From Perkinsus marinus ATCC 50983 (taxonomy: Eukaryota > Perkinsozoa > Perkinsida > Perkinsidae): DNA of 64,000 nt. The translations under genes were made by a program, and so were the position numbers. Location of the stretch: the NCBI RefSeq assembly GCF_000006405.1, contig NW_003204277.1, positions 171,837-235,836 on the forward strand, written 5' to 3'. Positions 43,697-54,951 of the stretch are shown piece after piece. The notes under the pieces were generated by a model. It did no database searches. It worked only from the letters and a program-made list of their open reading frames with translations, and had not been told where the DNA came from. How positions within the stretch are numbered: position 1 is the stretch's first letter; every line of letters begins with the position of its first letter.

Positions 43697-44716
43697 GAAG
43701 TGGAAATAATTACATGAAAAGGCGAAGGAGTGGTATCTTATGGTAGGCCCAATAATATACGGAATATGTCCCGTACCCGCACATAAACCTACACAACACT
43801 TGCCAGGCTTTACCAGGAATTAAGGAGCCACTGTGTATGCTAAGAAGACAAACTAGAGGTGATCATGTCAACGTAAGCGACCGATCAGTTAGGTGATACA
43901 TTAGACACATCTCCCACAGGGGATGACGGCCGGCATGTAGGCCTTACATGTCTTGTTCTTTTCTTGTTATAAGTGATCTCTCCGATGAACTCTGTGATGA
44001 TCTCTCATCGTGTGGGAGATGAGCTTCCGTGCTCTGGGATGCCCTTTCCCCTTTCCCGAGCATTACGCTAGTGACACTATTGTGATAGAAATCAGGTATT
44101 ATTTATCTGATGATATTGCCTCTCATTGGATAGTGTCATCAAGTTCTTCCGCAAAGCTCATGTATCAGGATTTTATCAGGCACCCAGCGATCAGGTCTTG
44201 AACACTGGGACATTCGACTCGCCTTAGTAAGGGCAACAGATCGCCAAGCCAGTATATGAGAGCATTCCAAAATCGTTCAGTTTCCACCTAAAGTGGGAAT
44301 TTGGAGAGGGAATGAGAAATCGTTGAGATTTGGAGAGGAGTCGAAAGCCCTGATCAGCATCACGATACAATGATCCGATCACTGAGCTGATACATTACAG
44401 ACGGTCGGTATGAGAAAGATTAACAAGTGATTGCCAACAACAGTTGCGCACTTCTGGCCGCCAGAAATTCAATAACTTCAACCTGAGGGCTGCACGAACT
44501 GGGCTCATGGAGTCTCCTTCTTGTGTGAAACTTATCCGATTATCAGACATCAATGAATCGTTGCTGTTGTTCCGGCAATTTACTGATATCCATGGACTTA
44601 CCACAGCAATGGAACCCACACAAATCGAATTGAATGGGCGCGCGCTACCGTCTTGCGCAGTCCGGGTACTACGGTGAAAGCCTCGTCTGTGGCGATTTAG
44701 TTTTTTGTCTCCCACA
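43697..44716. other. Divergent promoter region between RER1 and pyruvate kinase, copy B
   Basis: Equivalent of 39672-40614. No coding segment. Contains about 60 nt near 43752-43800 that copy A lacks. Confidence 0.45.
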
Positions 44717-46465
44717 ATGTTGTCGACCCATGGATACACCGGACGTTTTATCAAGGACCACTGCGTGTATGGTCAAGCTTCCATAGTGCTGTCTGATAAC
44801 ATGGCGGCATTGTCTAAGTGGAGTTCTAATCCTAGTGATACTTTTGGGAGGAAGACCAAGATCATATGCACTATGGGACCATCATGTTGGGATGTTGATA
44901 CCTTGGTAAAGATGATCGATCAGGGTATGAACGTGGCGAGGTAATTATTACATTTGTGATGATCGTAGCTGAGGCTGTTAATTTCAGACTCAATTTTTCT
45001 CATGGTGATTTTGAAACCCACGGTGCTACGGTCCAGCGTATTCGAGAGGCATTGAAGCAGCGTCCTGGGAAGCATGTTGCGGTCCTTCTGGATACTAAAG
45101 GGCCTGAAATTAGAAGTGGTTTTTTCAAAGAGTCTGGTGGCAAGGTTAAGCTAGTGGCTGGTAATGAGCTTATCCTTACTACTGACTATGGTTACAAAGG
45201 CGATTCTGATATGATCGCATGCAGTTATAGTAAACTGCCTCAGAGTGTCAAGCCTGGGTCTACGATCCTAATGGCTGATGGCACTGTCAGTTTGAAGGTT
45301 ATTGAATGCCTCGAGGACAGCGTTAGAACTCGGGTTATGAACAATGCTATCATTGGTGAACGTAAGAATATGAACTTGCCTGGGGTTAAAGTGGATCTGC
45401 CATGTATTAGCGAGAAAGATAAGAATGATATTTTGAATTTTGGTATACCGCAAGGGGCCAATTTTATAGCAGCTTCCTTTGTCCAGGATGGCGATGATGT
45501 AATGACCTCTTCTGTTCGCTTATTGTCGATTGTTATTTTGTAGGTAAGGAGTCTACGTAAGCTGCTTGGCCCGAGAGGTCGCCATATTAAGATCATATCC
45601 AAAATCGAGAATGAGTCCGGTATGAAGAACTTTGATGACATCCTGGCGGCCTCTGATGGTATCATGATCGCTCGTGGTGATCTTGGTATGGAAATCCCAC
45701 CTGAGAAGGTCTTCCTCGCTCAGAAGATGATGACTGGACGATGCAATATCCTGGGCAAGCCGGTCATCACCGCTACTCAGATGCTTGAGTCCATGATCAC
45801 TAACCCCAGGCCTACTCGTGCTGAGGCTAGTGATGTCGCCAATGCCGTGTTGGATGGAACTGATGCTGTGATGCTATCTGGGGAGTCGGCAGGAGGGGCA
45901 TTCCCTATACAAGCTGTGACTATTATGAGAAGGATCTGCGAGGAGGCGGAGACCTGTATTGACTACGATACTTTGTTCCAGAGAATACGTGAGACTGTTA
46001 TGAATCAAAGCCAAGGGGTAGGCTGTGGTAATTGTTCTTGTTATTGTAGCACTCAGGGATTGGCCATACCAGAAGCTGTATGTTCATCTGCAGTGAAGGC
46101 TTGTATTGAATGCAACGCTAAGCTCATCGTTGCACTAACTGAGACGGTAATGCTAGAAATTGATTATTACGATGAATGTCCTTTAGGGGTCTACGGCAAA
46201 GTTGTTGGCGAAGTATCGTCCGTATCCACCAATACTGGCCCTGTCTGCATCTGAGTCTACTGTCAAGCATTTGCAGCTATATAGAGGGATCGTAGCCTTA
46301 CAAGTGCCGTCTTTTCAAGGCACTGATCATGTCATAAGGAATGCTCTTGATCACGCTAAGCAGATGGGCCTATGTTCGATTGGTGATAAGATAGTCGCTG
46401 TGCATGGTGTAAAGGAGGAGGTGAGCGGATCTAGTAATCTGATGAAGGTCCTCGAGGTAGACTAG
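44717..46465 (+). CDS. PYK: Pyruvate kinase, intron-containing copy (PK1)
   Basis: Five exons in phase: 44717-44940, 44988-45498, 45544-46017, 46057-46146 and 46187-46465, about 525 residues. It converts phosphoenolpyruvate and ADP to pyruvate and ATP, the last step of glycolysis. Visible are [46 protein letters not shown], the active-site lysine motif [57 protein letters not shown] and the C-terminal domain ending [13 protein letters not shown]. Glu in KGPEIR is the residue linked to potassium dependence. The 39-nt intron 46018-46056 is a multiple of three and readable through, but its removal gives exactly the length of the paralogues. It is the only complete pyruvate kinase here with introns. 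Confidence 0.93.
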
Positions 46466-46858
46466 ATCGGGGGGAACGACGTTACCATAAGGAGCACACA
46501 CTTTTTTGCTAATGAGATCAGGAAGGTATTTGATGATCTGCTATTGATTAGTAAACATTCATCGTGCTATGATGGTCTCACTTCAAGTTTTTCATGGTCT
46601 ATCCAATGAGGGTTGCGTTCTGCTCTCTCGGTAGCTATCAAGTTTCGTCATGCACAATTACGATGGAAGGTTTCCGTTGCGATGATCACCTAGTGGGTCG
46701 ACCACTAATTTGCACATGTGACTCTCCGCCGTCTTCGAAAGCTTTCTATCCCTGGGGTGACTAAAGAGTTGTTACGTATTGGGTTTTGACAATTTCAAAG
46801 GGTGAAAAAGTACGATGCTTTCAGACTGGTTTTCAATCATTCAGTACGATTCTCTATA
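46466..46858. other. Spacer between pyruvate kinases PK1 and PK2
   Basis: About 390 nt. The next frame is open upstream to 46802 but has no ATG before 46859. No element recognised. Confidence 0.4.
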
Positions 46859-48463
46859 ATGGTTGATGATCTTGTTGATTCTCCGTTAGCTCGCCATGGC
46901 TTCACTGGACGTTGTGTACGAGGGAAGCGAGTACTTGGTCAAACACATGTTGCTATGGGTGATGACCTGGCGGGGTTGTCGGTTTGGACTGAAAACTGCT
47001 ATGCTCCCGACCCGCTGTATAGGAAGACCAAGCTCATATGCACTATGGGACCATCATGTTGGGATGTTGATACCTTGGTGAAGATGATCGATCAGGGTAT
47101 GAACGTGGCGAGGTTCAACTTCTCTCATGGTGACTTTGAGACCCATAGTAGAACTCTGAGGAATTTGATGGATGCACTCAGGGAGCGGCCAAATAAGGAC
47201 GTTGCTGTCATGCTCGATACCAAGGGACCCGAGATCCGTTCGGGTTTCTTCGCCGCTGGTGGTAAGGTCGAGCTCGAGGCCGGTCAGGACTTGATCCTCA
47301 CCACTGATTACTCCTTCAAGGGTGATGCTCATAAGATCGCCTGTACCTATGAGAAGCTCCCCCAGAGTGTCAAGCCCGGTTCCATCATCCTTATGGCTGA
47401 TGGTACGGTTAACCTGGAGGTTGTTGAGTGCTACGAGGACAGCGTTAAGACTCGTGTCTTGAACCACGCTATCATCGGTGAGCGTAAGAACATGAACCTC
47501 CCCGGCGTCAGAGTCGACCTTCCCTGCATTGGTGAAAAGGAGGCCAACGATATCCTCAACTGGGGACTTCCTAACGGAATCGATTTCATTGCCGTCTCCT
47601 TCGTCCAGCATGGTGATGATATTCGTGAACTGCGGAAGGTGTTGGGAAGTCGTGGTCGGAAGGTTCAGATCATCTCCAAGATCGAGAGCACTGAGGGTCT
47701 TAGGAACTTTGATGATATCCTTGAGGCTTCCGATGCCATTATGATTGCTCGTGGTGATCTTGGTATGGAGATGCCCCCTGAGAAGGTCTTCCTCGCTCAG
47801 AAGATGATGACTGCTCGCTGCAACCTCGCTGGCAAGCCCGTCATCACCGCTACTCAGATGCTCGAGTCCATGATCGAGAACCCCAGACCCACTCGTGCTG
47901 AGGTCAGTGATGTTGCTAACGCCGTTCTCGACGGTTCTGATGGTGTTATGCTATCTGGTGAAAGTGCAAGTGGCAAGTTTCCTATCAGTGCAGTTCACTT
48001 CCAGCGCTCCATCTGTGAGGTTGCTGAGCATTCAATCGACCATGATGCCCTTTACTGTCGCATTCGCCAGGCTGTTATCAACACCCACCCACAAGGTATG
48101 TGTTATGCTGAAGCGGTTTGTACATCAGCGGTTAAAGCAGCTCTCGAGTGTGATGCTTCCCTCATAATAGCTCTCACTGAGACCGGCAACACCGCCCGAC
48201 TTATAGCCAAGTACAGACCACCTCAACAGATATTGGCTCTGTCTCGGTTTGAGTCAACTGTGAAGCACTTATCCCTCTGTAGAGGCGTTATTCCTCTACA
48301 AGTGCCCTCGTTCCAAGGTTCTGATCATATACTACATAATGCACTCGCACATGCTACGCAAATGGGGATGTGCCGAGTTGGCGACAAAGTTGTTGCCGTC
48401 CATGGTAGACAAGATTCGACCCCTCGTGCTTGTAAGCAGGTGAAGATTCTTGTTGTGGAGTGA
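46859..48463 (+). CDS. PYK: Pyruvate kinase PK2, intronless, mosaic
   Basis: 534 codons from ATG 46859. All pyruvate kinase motifs are present: [92 protein letters not shown]. The N-terminal 115 and C-terminal 170 codons have their own, less biased codon use and diverged sequence (for example HPQGMCYAEAVC and GRQDSTPRACKQV), whereas 47203-47515 and 47660-47920 are practically identical, base for base, with PK4 at 52517, silent sites included. This indicates gene conversion by a PK3/PK4-type donor. The leader is 10 or so residues longer than in the paralogues. Confidence 0.93.
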   Translation: MVDDLVDSPLARHGFTGRCVRGKRVLGQTHVAMGDDLAGLSVWTENCYAPDPLYRKTKLICTMGPSCWDVDTLVKMIDQGMNVARFNFSHGDFETHSRTLRNLMDALRERPNKDVAVMLDTKGPEIRSGFFAAGGKVELEAGQDLILTTDYSFKGDAHKIACTYEKLPQSVKPGSIILMADGTVNLEVVECYEDSVKTRVLNHAIIGERKNMNLPGVRVDLPCIGEKEANDILNWGLPNGIDFIAVSFVQHGDDIRELRKVLGSRGRKVQIISKIESTEGLRNFDDILEASDAIMIARGDLGMEMPPEKVFLAQKMMTARCNLAGKPVITATQMLESMIENPRPTRAEVSDVANAVLDGSDGVMLSGESASGKFPISAVHFQRSICEVAEHSIDHDALYCRIRQAVINTHPQGMCYAEAVCTSAVKAALECDASLIIALTETGNTARLIAKYRPPQQILALSRFESTVKHLSLCRGVIPLQVPSFQGSDHILHNALAHATQMGMCRVGDKVVAVHGRQDSTPRACKQVKILVVE

Positions 48464-49472
48464 AGTTATCAGCTGTTTTTATTGTAAATATTGTCCATTT
48501 GACTGCTGTTCTCAAAGTAGTCGTTGGCAGATACTCCTATTCAGTATCAGTGTTGTTGACCATCGTGGCAGGTTTCTCAATCTTTTTCTAAGTTTCCCTC
48601 TCCCCCTAGAGAGTATACATCACTAGTAAGCTTAGTATGAGCTAGTTCACTCACCAATCGCAGTTACTGCGTACACCTTGTAGGGTTGATGTGTCTTAAA
48701 CCATCTACCTCTTGCTAATCTTCCGCCTTATCGACTTCCTTGCTATTGGTGATGCCAAGAGATGCTGAAGCCATTTCGTTGAGACATGTACGGTTGAGTT
48801 CTGCCTTTCCGTCAATAGAGAACTTCCGCGATGCTCAAAGTTTGTAACTGAACAGCACGAGGTGAGGATTGATAGCAAGGCGAAGACGGTTCAGTGATAT
48901 ACATATGGAGACGCGTTTGCACGCATGCACAACCAATCACGACTAGATGTTATGGTCATCTCTACTGTTCAGTTCCAGCATTTGACATTCGTTGTTTCTG
49001 GTCCTGACGTAACTTTCTGAACAACTGGTTGGTCTGTTGTGACGCAACAGGTCATCATGACTTACTGGGCCCACAATTAGCGATGGATAGTGTGGTTTCG
49101 TAACGAGTGGTATGTCAGCCTGAGGTGAGCTTATCCTCGCATTATGGTGATTCCGTGATGATAATACATTCAATGTAACTCGATTCGAACGACTATGTAT
49201 GGCTCAACAAAGCCTTGCCTGTCTCTGGAGACGATCTTGCGCTAAGGGGAGGCTCTCGAGCTTTGTGTGATGTTGTCTCCCGAGCGATCGTGGCTGCTTA
49301 GCTAATTCTCCCGAATTCTTAAGGGCAAACAATACTGACATTCTGCATAGAATCGGTGAATTGGCGTATACTAGGGGGATAGTGTGATGTGGGATTGGTA
49401 TTGGAGAGAAAAGGTGAACGCTTTGGGCGGACGATGATGGGGTTCTCGCAGTGAATTACTTTCCCTAACAAC
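48464..49472. other. Spacer between pyruvate kinases PK2 and PK3
   Basis: About 1 kb without a supported gene. Minus-strand frames at 48943-49173 look random. It should contain the PK3 promoter. Confidence 0.4.
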
Positions 49473-51041
49473 ATGTCTCACGGCTTCAGCGGACGCTCTA
49501 TCAAGGACCACGGTGTTCTCGGTCAGGCCGCCGTCTCTATCACTGATCAGATGGCCGACCTCGCCGCCTGGGATGGTTCCAGCTGTGACCCCATCACCCG
49601 TAAGACCACTCTTACCTGCACTATGGGTCCTTCTGATTGGGATGTCGAGACCTTGGTTAAGATGATCAACCAGGGACTCAACATCGCCAGGTTCAACTTC
49701 TCCCACGGTGACTTCGAGAGCCACAGCAAGTGCCTTGCTAACCTCAAGGAGGCTCTCAAGCAGTGCCCCGGCAAGCACGTCGCTGTCATGCTCGATACCA
49801 AGGGACCCGAGATCCGTTCGGGTTTCTTCGCCGCTGGTGGTAAGGTCGAGCTCGAGGCCGGTCAGGACTTGATCCTCACCACTGATTACTCCTTCAAGGG
49901 TGATGCTCATAAGATCGCCTGTACCTACGACAAGCTCCCCCAGAGTGTCAAGCCCGGTTCCATCATCCTTATGGCTGATGGTACGGTTAACCTGGAGGTT
50001 GTTGAGTGCTACGAGGACAGCGTTAAGACTCGTGTCTTGAACCACGCTATCATCGGTGAGCGTAAGAACATGAACCTCCCCGGCGTCAGAGTCGACCTTC
50101 CTTGCATTGGTGAGAAGGAGGCCAACGATATCCTCAACTGGGGACTTCCTAACGGAATCGATTTCATCTCCGCTTCCTTCGTCCAGCATGGTGATGATAT
50201 CCGTGGTCTTCGTAAGTTGATGGGTGAGGCCGGTAAGAACGTTCAGATCATCTCCAAGATCGAGAGCACTGAGGGTCTTAGGAACTTCGATGATATCCTT
50301 GAGGCTTCCGATGCCATTATGATTGCTCGTGGTGATCTTGGTATGGAGATGCCCCCTGAGAAGGTCTTCCTCGCTCAGAAGATGATGACTGCTCGCTGCA
50401 ACCTCGCTGGCAAGCCCGTCATCACCGCTACTCAGATGCTCGAGTCCATGATCGAGAACCCCAGACCCACTCGTGCCGAGGTCAGTGATGTTGCTAACGC
50501 CGTTCTTGACGGTTCTGATGGTGTTATGCTCTCTGGTGAAGCCGCCAGCGGCAAGTTCCCTGTGAACGCCATTTCCATCCAGCGTCGCATCTGCGAGAGC
50601 GCCGAGTCTGTCATCGATTATGACTCTCTTTACCTCCGCATCCGTGAGGCTGTCATGAACAAGCACCCTGAGGGTCTCTCTGTTGCCGAGTCCATCTGCT
50701 CTAACGCTGTTGGTCTCGCCTCCGAGGTCAATGCCTCTCTCATCCTCGCCCTCAGTCAGACTGGTTCTACTTCTCGTCTTTTGGGCAAGTACCGTCCTCG
50801 TCAGCAGATCTTGTGCGTCACCGACAACAAGCACACCGTTGCCCACACCGCCGTCGCTCGTGGCATCCTCCCCTTCCAGGTTGAGTCTCTCAAGGATACC
50901 GAGACTGTCATTGCCAAGGCCCTCGAGTACGCCAAGTCTGTGGGTCTCGTGAAGGTTGGTGATAAGGTTGTTGCCGTTCACGGTATCAAGGAGAACACTG
51001 CTGGTGCCACCAACATGATGGAGGTTGTCAATGTCGAGTAA
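49473..51041 (+). CDS. PYK: Pyruvate kinase PK3, intronless, strongly codon-biased
   Basis: 522 codons, start MSHGFSGRSIKDHGVLGQAA. Complete enzyme: [66 protein letters not shown] with the catalytic lysine, [36 protein letters not shown], and a C-terminal domain ending VAVHGIKENTAGATNMMEVV. The N-terminal helix differs from PK1/PK2/PK5 (PSDWDVE instead of PSCWDVD). Codons are overwhelmingly C- or T-ending with AAG, GAG and CTC preferred, which normally signals high expression, so PK3 and PK4 are probably the main housekeeping enzymes. The bias also leaves a 536-codon antisense frame open. Confidence 0.96.
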   Translation: MSHGFSGRSIKDHGVLGQAAVSITDQMADLAAWDGSSCDPITRKTTLTCTMGPSDWDVETLVKMINQGLNIARFNFSHGDFESHSKCLANLKEALKQCPGKHVAVMLDTKGPEIRSGFFAAGGKVELEAGQDLILTTDYSFKGDAHKIACTYDKLPQSVKPGSIILMADGTVNLEVVECYEDSVKTRVLNHAIIGERKNMNLPGVRVDLPCIGEKEANDILNWGLPNGIDFISASFVQHGDDIRGLRKLMGEAGKNVQIISKIESTEGLRNFDDILEASDAIMIARGDLGMEMPPEKVFLAQKMMTARCNLAGKPVITATQMLESMIENPRPTRAEVSDVANAVLDGSDGVMLSGEAASGKFPVNAISIQRRICESAESVIDYDSLYLRIREAVMNKHPEGLSVAESICSNAVGLASEVNASLILALSQTGSTSRLLGKYRPRQQILCVTDNKHTVAHTAVARGILPFQVESLKDTETVIAKALEYAKSVGLVKVGDKVVAVHGIKENTAGATNMMEVVNVE

Positions 51042-52516
51042 GCTATTCGCTATCGTTCCTTGTTTCTCGATTAAAACACTGGCTTTCTGAACAATTTAGT
51101 ACAATAATTGTACCTTCCTTACGTGATAGCTGTTCCTAAAGACAAGTATTTCGGTGATTCCGTGTTTCTTGTTTCTGCACTCGAGAATGTTGAGCTGGTC
51201 ATCGCCATAGTTGAGGGTAAACGGGTATTGATTGCTGTGAGAGTAAAAGACTTGCAGGAAAGCTTCGCGAGATATGGAAGTACCACATCGGGTGGCATCA
51301 ATATCCTGAAAAGTCTTGTTGGATAGTGATGTCCTGCGTCAGTGTCATTAAGAGTGTCATGGTCGCTACATTCATTATGAGCACGTCGAGAAGCATACAC
51401 CTCGAATATAGTACATCAAGTGGCCACCATCAGAAATTGCGAGACCAACAGCTCTCTCATCCTCACCAAAGGTCAGACTAGCTCTACTCTGGACATTATC
51501 GTGGCTGATGATGAGATGACCAGATATTATCGTGGTGGATGATGAGGTAGACGCCGAAGCAGCGTTCTCAAAGCATCGATGCCTTTCTCACAGTTTTCAA
51601 AAACTAAGCTCTCCTCCAAAGTGAGATAAGTTTCTTCTATGGACAGCTAGGCCATCCCAGATTCCTGGTATAATCGATTCTGCAGTCACCCAGCATAAAG
51701 TCGCACGAGATGGGACGATCAGCTCGTGGAAACGTACAGGAGAACTTCTCCTTCGACAGATTGCGATCATCAATTTAGTTGTTGGTGAGTCCTATCCCGC
51801 TTGAGGGGAGATATACAAATCGGAGATTCCAGTGTGACGTACTAGGTTGTTGGAAGAAGCCTTGGCGTGTAGTCAGTAGCAGCGTGGCACTGAGAACGGA
51901 GACTAGTCTTTATGTTGCATATGCGACTTTTAACACCCTTACTAACAGCGACCTCACTGACTCTGCGTAATCAGTTGTAACTGGTGTTGAGCGTTGCGAC
52001 GAAATCTGGCTCTCCACCGTGAGGCTGATAGACTGATCCTGCCATGCCGGGCAAATGGGGATCTGATTATATTGAAGCATATCTTCGGGTCACATGACTA
52101 CCCGGCTAGAAGAAGTTAATCTTACTGAGCGCGGAATGAGCCTAGAGAGGGTGATGATGACTGCGATCGGCACACTCGCATCGAAGTTATTACTCGTTAT
52201 TCATGAGAAGAGTGTCAAGAAGCTGTTCCGCAGACTTGATCGGGGCAATCACTCCTGATTTCCCGAAACCTCGCTCAACGAAACCTAGGAACATTAGAGT
52301 GCTCCCCATGGGTGAAGCTTTGGGACAGCGGGTGTGAAGCTTGTGTGCTCACCGACGGAGCTGCGCAGTGTTAAGCCTCCGACATGATCAGTCGATACTC
52401 AAAGTTTCGTGAGTGTTTCTGGTGTGCTCGATTGTACCAATGTTGAAAGCGTCTCTCGGTGAGATGGTGACCATCTCTTACGAAAACCTTTTCGCAGTTG
52501 TTTTTCCTCATAAAAT
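51042..52516. other. Spacer between PK3 and PK4 with a pyruvate kinase relic
   Basis: A plus-strand frame at 51108-51326 (FGDSVFLVSALENVELVIAI) has no recognisable domain. A decayed pyruvate kinase piece lies at 51435-51495. A roughly 25-bp near-repeat (ATTATCGTGGCTGATGATGA and ATTATCGTGGTGGATGATGA) follows at about 51498-51547. Confidence 0.45.
51435..51495 (+). pseudogene. Pyruvate kinase relic, C-terminal fragment
   Basis: ACCAACAGCTCTCTCATCCT followed by CAGACTAGCTCTACT aligns with the PK3/PK4 segment encoding NASLILALSQTGSTS, with substitutions and no surrounding open enzyme frame. It points to a further, mostly deleted array member. Confidence 0.6.
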
Positions 52517-54085
52517 ATGTCTCACGGTTTCAGCGGACGCTCTGTCAAAGACCACGGTGTTCTCGGTCAGGCCGCCGTCTCTATCACTGATCAGATGGCC
52601 GACCTCGCCGCCTGGGATGGTTCCAGCAGTGACCCCATCACCCGTAAGACCACTCTTACCTGCACTATGGGTCCTTCTGATTGGGATGTCGAGACCTTGG
52701 TTAAGATGATCAACCAGGGACTCAACATCGCCAGGTTCAACTTCTCCCACGGTGACTTTGAGAGCCACAGCAAGTGCCTTGCCAACCTCAAGGAGGCTCT
52801 CAAGCAGTGCCCCGGCAAGCACGTCGCTGTCATGCTCGATACCAAGGGACCCGAGATCCGTTCGGGTTTCTTCGCCGCTGGTGGTAAGGTCGAGCTCGAG
52901 GCCGGTCAGGACTTGATCCTCACCACTGATTACTCCTTCAAGGGTGATGCTCATAAGATCGCCTGTACCTATGAGAAGCTCCCCCAGAGTGTCAAGCCCG
53001 GTTCCATCATCCTTATGGCTGATGGTACGGTTAACCTGGAGGTTGTTGAGTGCTACGAGGACAGCGTTAAGACTCGTGTCTTGAACCACGCTATCATCGG
53101 TGAGCGTAAGAACATGAACCTCCCCGGCGTCAGAGTCGACCTTCCTTGCATTGGTGAGAAGGAGGCCAACGATATTCTTAACTGGGGACTCCCTAACGGA
53201 ATCGATTTCATCTCCGCTTCTTTCGTCCAGCATGGTGATGATATCCGTGGTCTTCGTAAGTTGATGGGTGAGGCCGGTAAGAACGTTCAGATCATCTCCA
53301 AGATCGAGAGCACTGAGGGTCTTAGGAACTTTGATGATATCCTTGAGGCTTCCGATGCCATTATGATTGCTCGTGGTGATCTTGGTATGGAGATGCCCCC
53401 TGAGAAGGTCTTCCTCGCTCAGAAGATGATGACTGCTCGCTGCAACCTCGCTGGCAAGCCCGTCATCACCGCTACTCAGATGCTCGAGTCCATGATCGAG
53501 AACCCCAGACCCACTCGTGCTGAGGTCAGTGATGTCGCCGACGCTGTTCTTGACGGTTCTGATGGTGTTATGCTCTCTGGTGAAGCCGCCAACGGCAAGT
53601 TCCCTGTGAACGCCATTTCCATCCAGCGTCGCATCTGCGAGAGCGCCGAGTCTGTCATCGATTATGACTCTCTTTACCTCCGCATCCGTGAGGCTGTCAT
53701 GAACAAGCACCCTGAGGGTCTTTCTGTTGCCGAGTCCATCTCTGCTAACGCTGTTGGTCTCGCCTCCGAGGTCAATGCCTCTCTCATCCTCGCCCTCAGT
53801 CAGACTGGTTCTACTTCTCGTCTTTTGGGCAAGTACCGTCCTCGTCAGCAGATCTTGTGCGTCACCGACAACAAGCACACCGTTGCCCACACCGCCGTTG
53901 CTCGTGGCATCCTCCCCTTCCAGGTTGAGTCTCTCAAGGATACCGAGGTTGTCATCGCCAAGGCCCTCGAGTACGCCAAGTCTGTGGGTCTAGTGAAGGT
54001 CGGTGATAAGGTTGTCGCCGTTCACGGTGTCAAGGAGAACACTGCTGGTGCCACCAACATGATGGAGGTTGTCAATGTTGAATAA
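52517..54085 (+). CDS. PYK: Pyruvate kinase PK4, intronless, near-identical to PK3
   Basis: 522 codons with the same start (MSHGFSGRSVKDHGVLGQAA) and about 98% protein identity to PK3. Differences are few: S for C near residue 30, EK for DK around residue 152, D for N in SDVADAVLDGS, N for S in EAANGKFP, and SISANA for SICSNA. The same strong codon bias occurs. The similarity stops at the coding ends, so the duplication is old but the coding regions are kept alike by conversion or selection. All catalytic motifs are intact, including the SKIESTEGL lysine and KGPEIR. Confidence 0.96.
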   Translation: MSHGFSGRSVKDHGVLGQAAVSITDQMADLAAWDGSSSDPITRKTTLTCTMGPSDWDVETLVKMINQGLNIARFNFSHGDFESHSKCLANLKEALKQCPGKHVAVMLDTKGPEIRSGFFAAGGKVELEAGQDLILTTDYSFKGDAHKIACTYEKLPQSVKPGSIILMADGTVNLEVVECYEDSVKTRVLNHAIIGERKNMNLPGVRVDLPCIGEKEANDILNWGLPNGIDFISASFVQHGDDIRGLRKLMGEAGKNVQIISKIESTEGLRNFDDILEASDAIMIARGDLGMEMPPEKVFLAQKMMTARCNLAGKPVITATQMLESMIENPRPTRAEVSDVADAVLDGSDGVMLSGEAANGKFPVNAISIQRRICESAESVIDYDSLYLRIREAVMNKHPEGLSVAESISANAVGLASEVNASLILALSQTGSTSRLLGKYRPRQQILCVTDNKHTVAHTAVARGILPFQVESLKDTEVVIAKALEYAKSVGLVKVGDKVVAVHGVKENTAGATNMMEVVNVE

Positions 54086-54951
54086 ATACTAGACGTTCCT
54101 GTTCATAGTGCGAGTTTCCTTGGGTACCAATTTCCCTTCATACCACTTAGTGTGGTATATCTGGCGTAACAGTTAGCCAGTTCGTTCCAACAGTCGGTTA
54201 CACCGCTGTGTTGTTTAACGAATTTCAGTGTTGTGTTGCTCTCTCAATATTGAGGACAAACACCAGTCCCAATGTGGCGGAGTCCTGGATTGGCATATGT
54301 GCCCCAAAGTGGAGCTGGCTTTACCAACAGTGGTCCATCTAAGTGGGAGTTTCGCCAGTCATATTCATTGACCTTCCCATTTCGTGTTGAGTACTTGCTT
54401 CTACCAAGGCATATCTTGGAGTGGCATAGCTGCCCCTTATGGAAACTGATTATACTAAGAGGGGGAAAGGCTTCAAAACGGTGTAGTCTGACTCACGGCC
54501 CGTGGAATATAGGAGTCCTCAACTCTCGCCGATACACGATTCACTCCTATCCCAATCCTCAGCCTCGCCGGCAATATCCCGGTAGACACTGCTAAACACG
54601 ACCTCTGGTCTTTATAACGTGGCGGGCATGCGTGCAATACTTGGTCGTGTAATACCCACAAAGTCCGTACCGTTCGTTCGACATTCATCTTCCAGTGGCT
54701 TCAGCTAGACCATTGTCGATCCAGACATGCAGGTAAGGTGAAGTGATTACGGCGAAACGCGGATCGACTTGCACGTAGATATTGTCGAGATGACCGCGCA
54801 AGCCTCGCTACGAGTTTATCACGTTCAGGCGTGCTGGTCATGATCTGCGCCGTGGGTCCGGTGTAAATGTCTAATCTGTAGATGGTCGGAGGAAGATATA
54901 TAGGTCGGTCTAGGATATCTTTTCGAGTCTCTCTGTTGCATCATCACGTGA
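54086..54951. other. Spacer between PK4 and PK5
   Basis: About 870 nt; open frames at 54272-54595 and 54473-54688 lack homology. No element recognised. Confidence 0.4.

Larger units (their letters stand above)
41070..45071. repeat. Segmental duplication, copy B
   Basis: Second copy of 35517-40969, beginning immediately after the N run. It differs by substitutions, small indels and one large deletion of about 1.55 kb at the 42149/42150 junction. The first 100 or so bases lack many single bases from doublets compared with copy A, as expected of a low-quality contig end. Confidence 0.9.

Noticed and set aside
49371-50981. 536-codon open frame antisense to PK3, and a 460-codon one antisense to PK4 (52508-53890)
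   Set aside because: They mirror genes with strong codon bias (few TTA, CTA or TCA codons in sense), which leaves the opposite strand stop-free. The products resemble nothing but the reverse of pyruvate kinase and occur in both paralogues for that reason.
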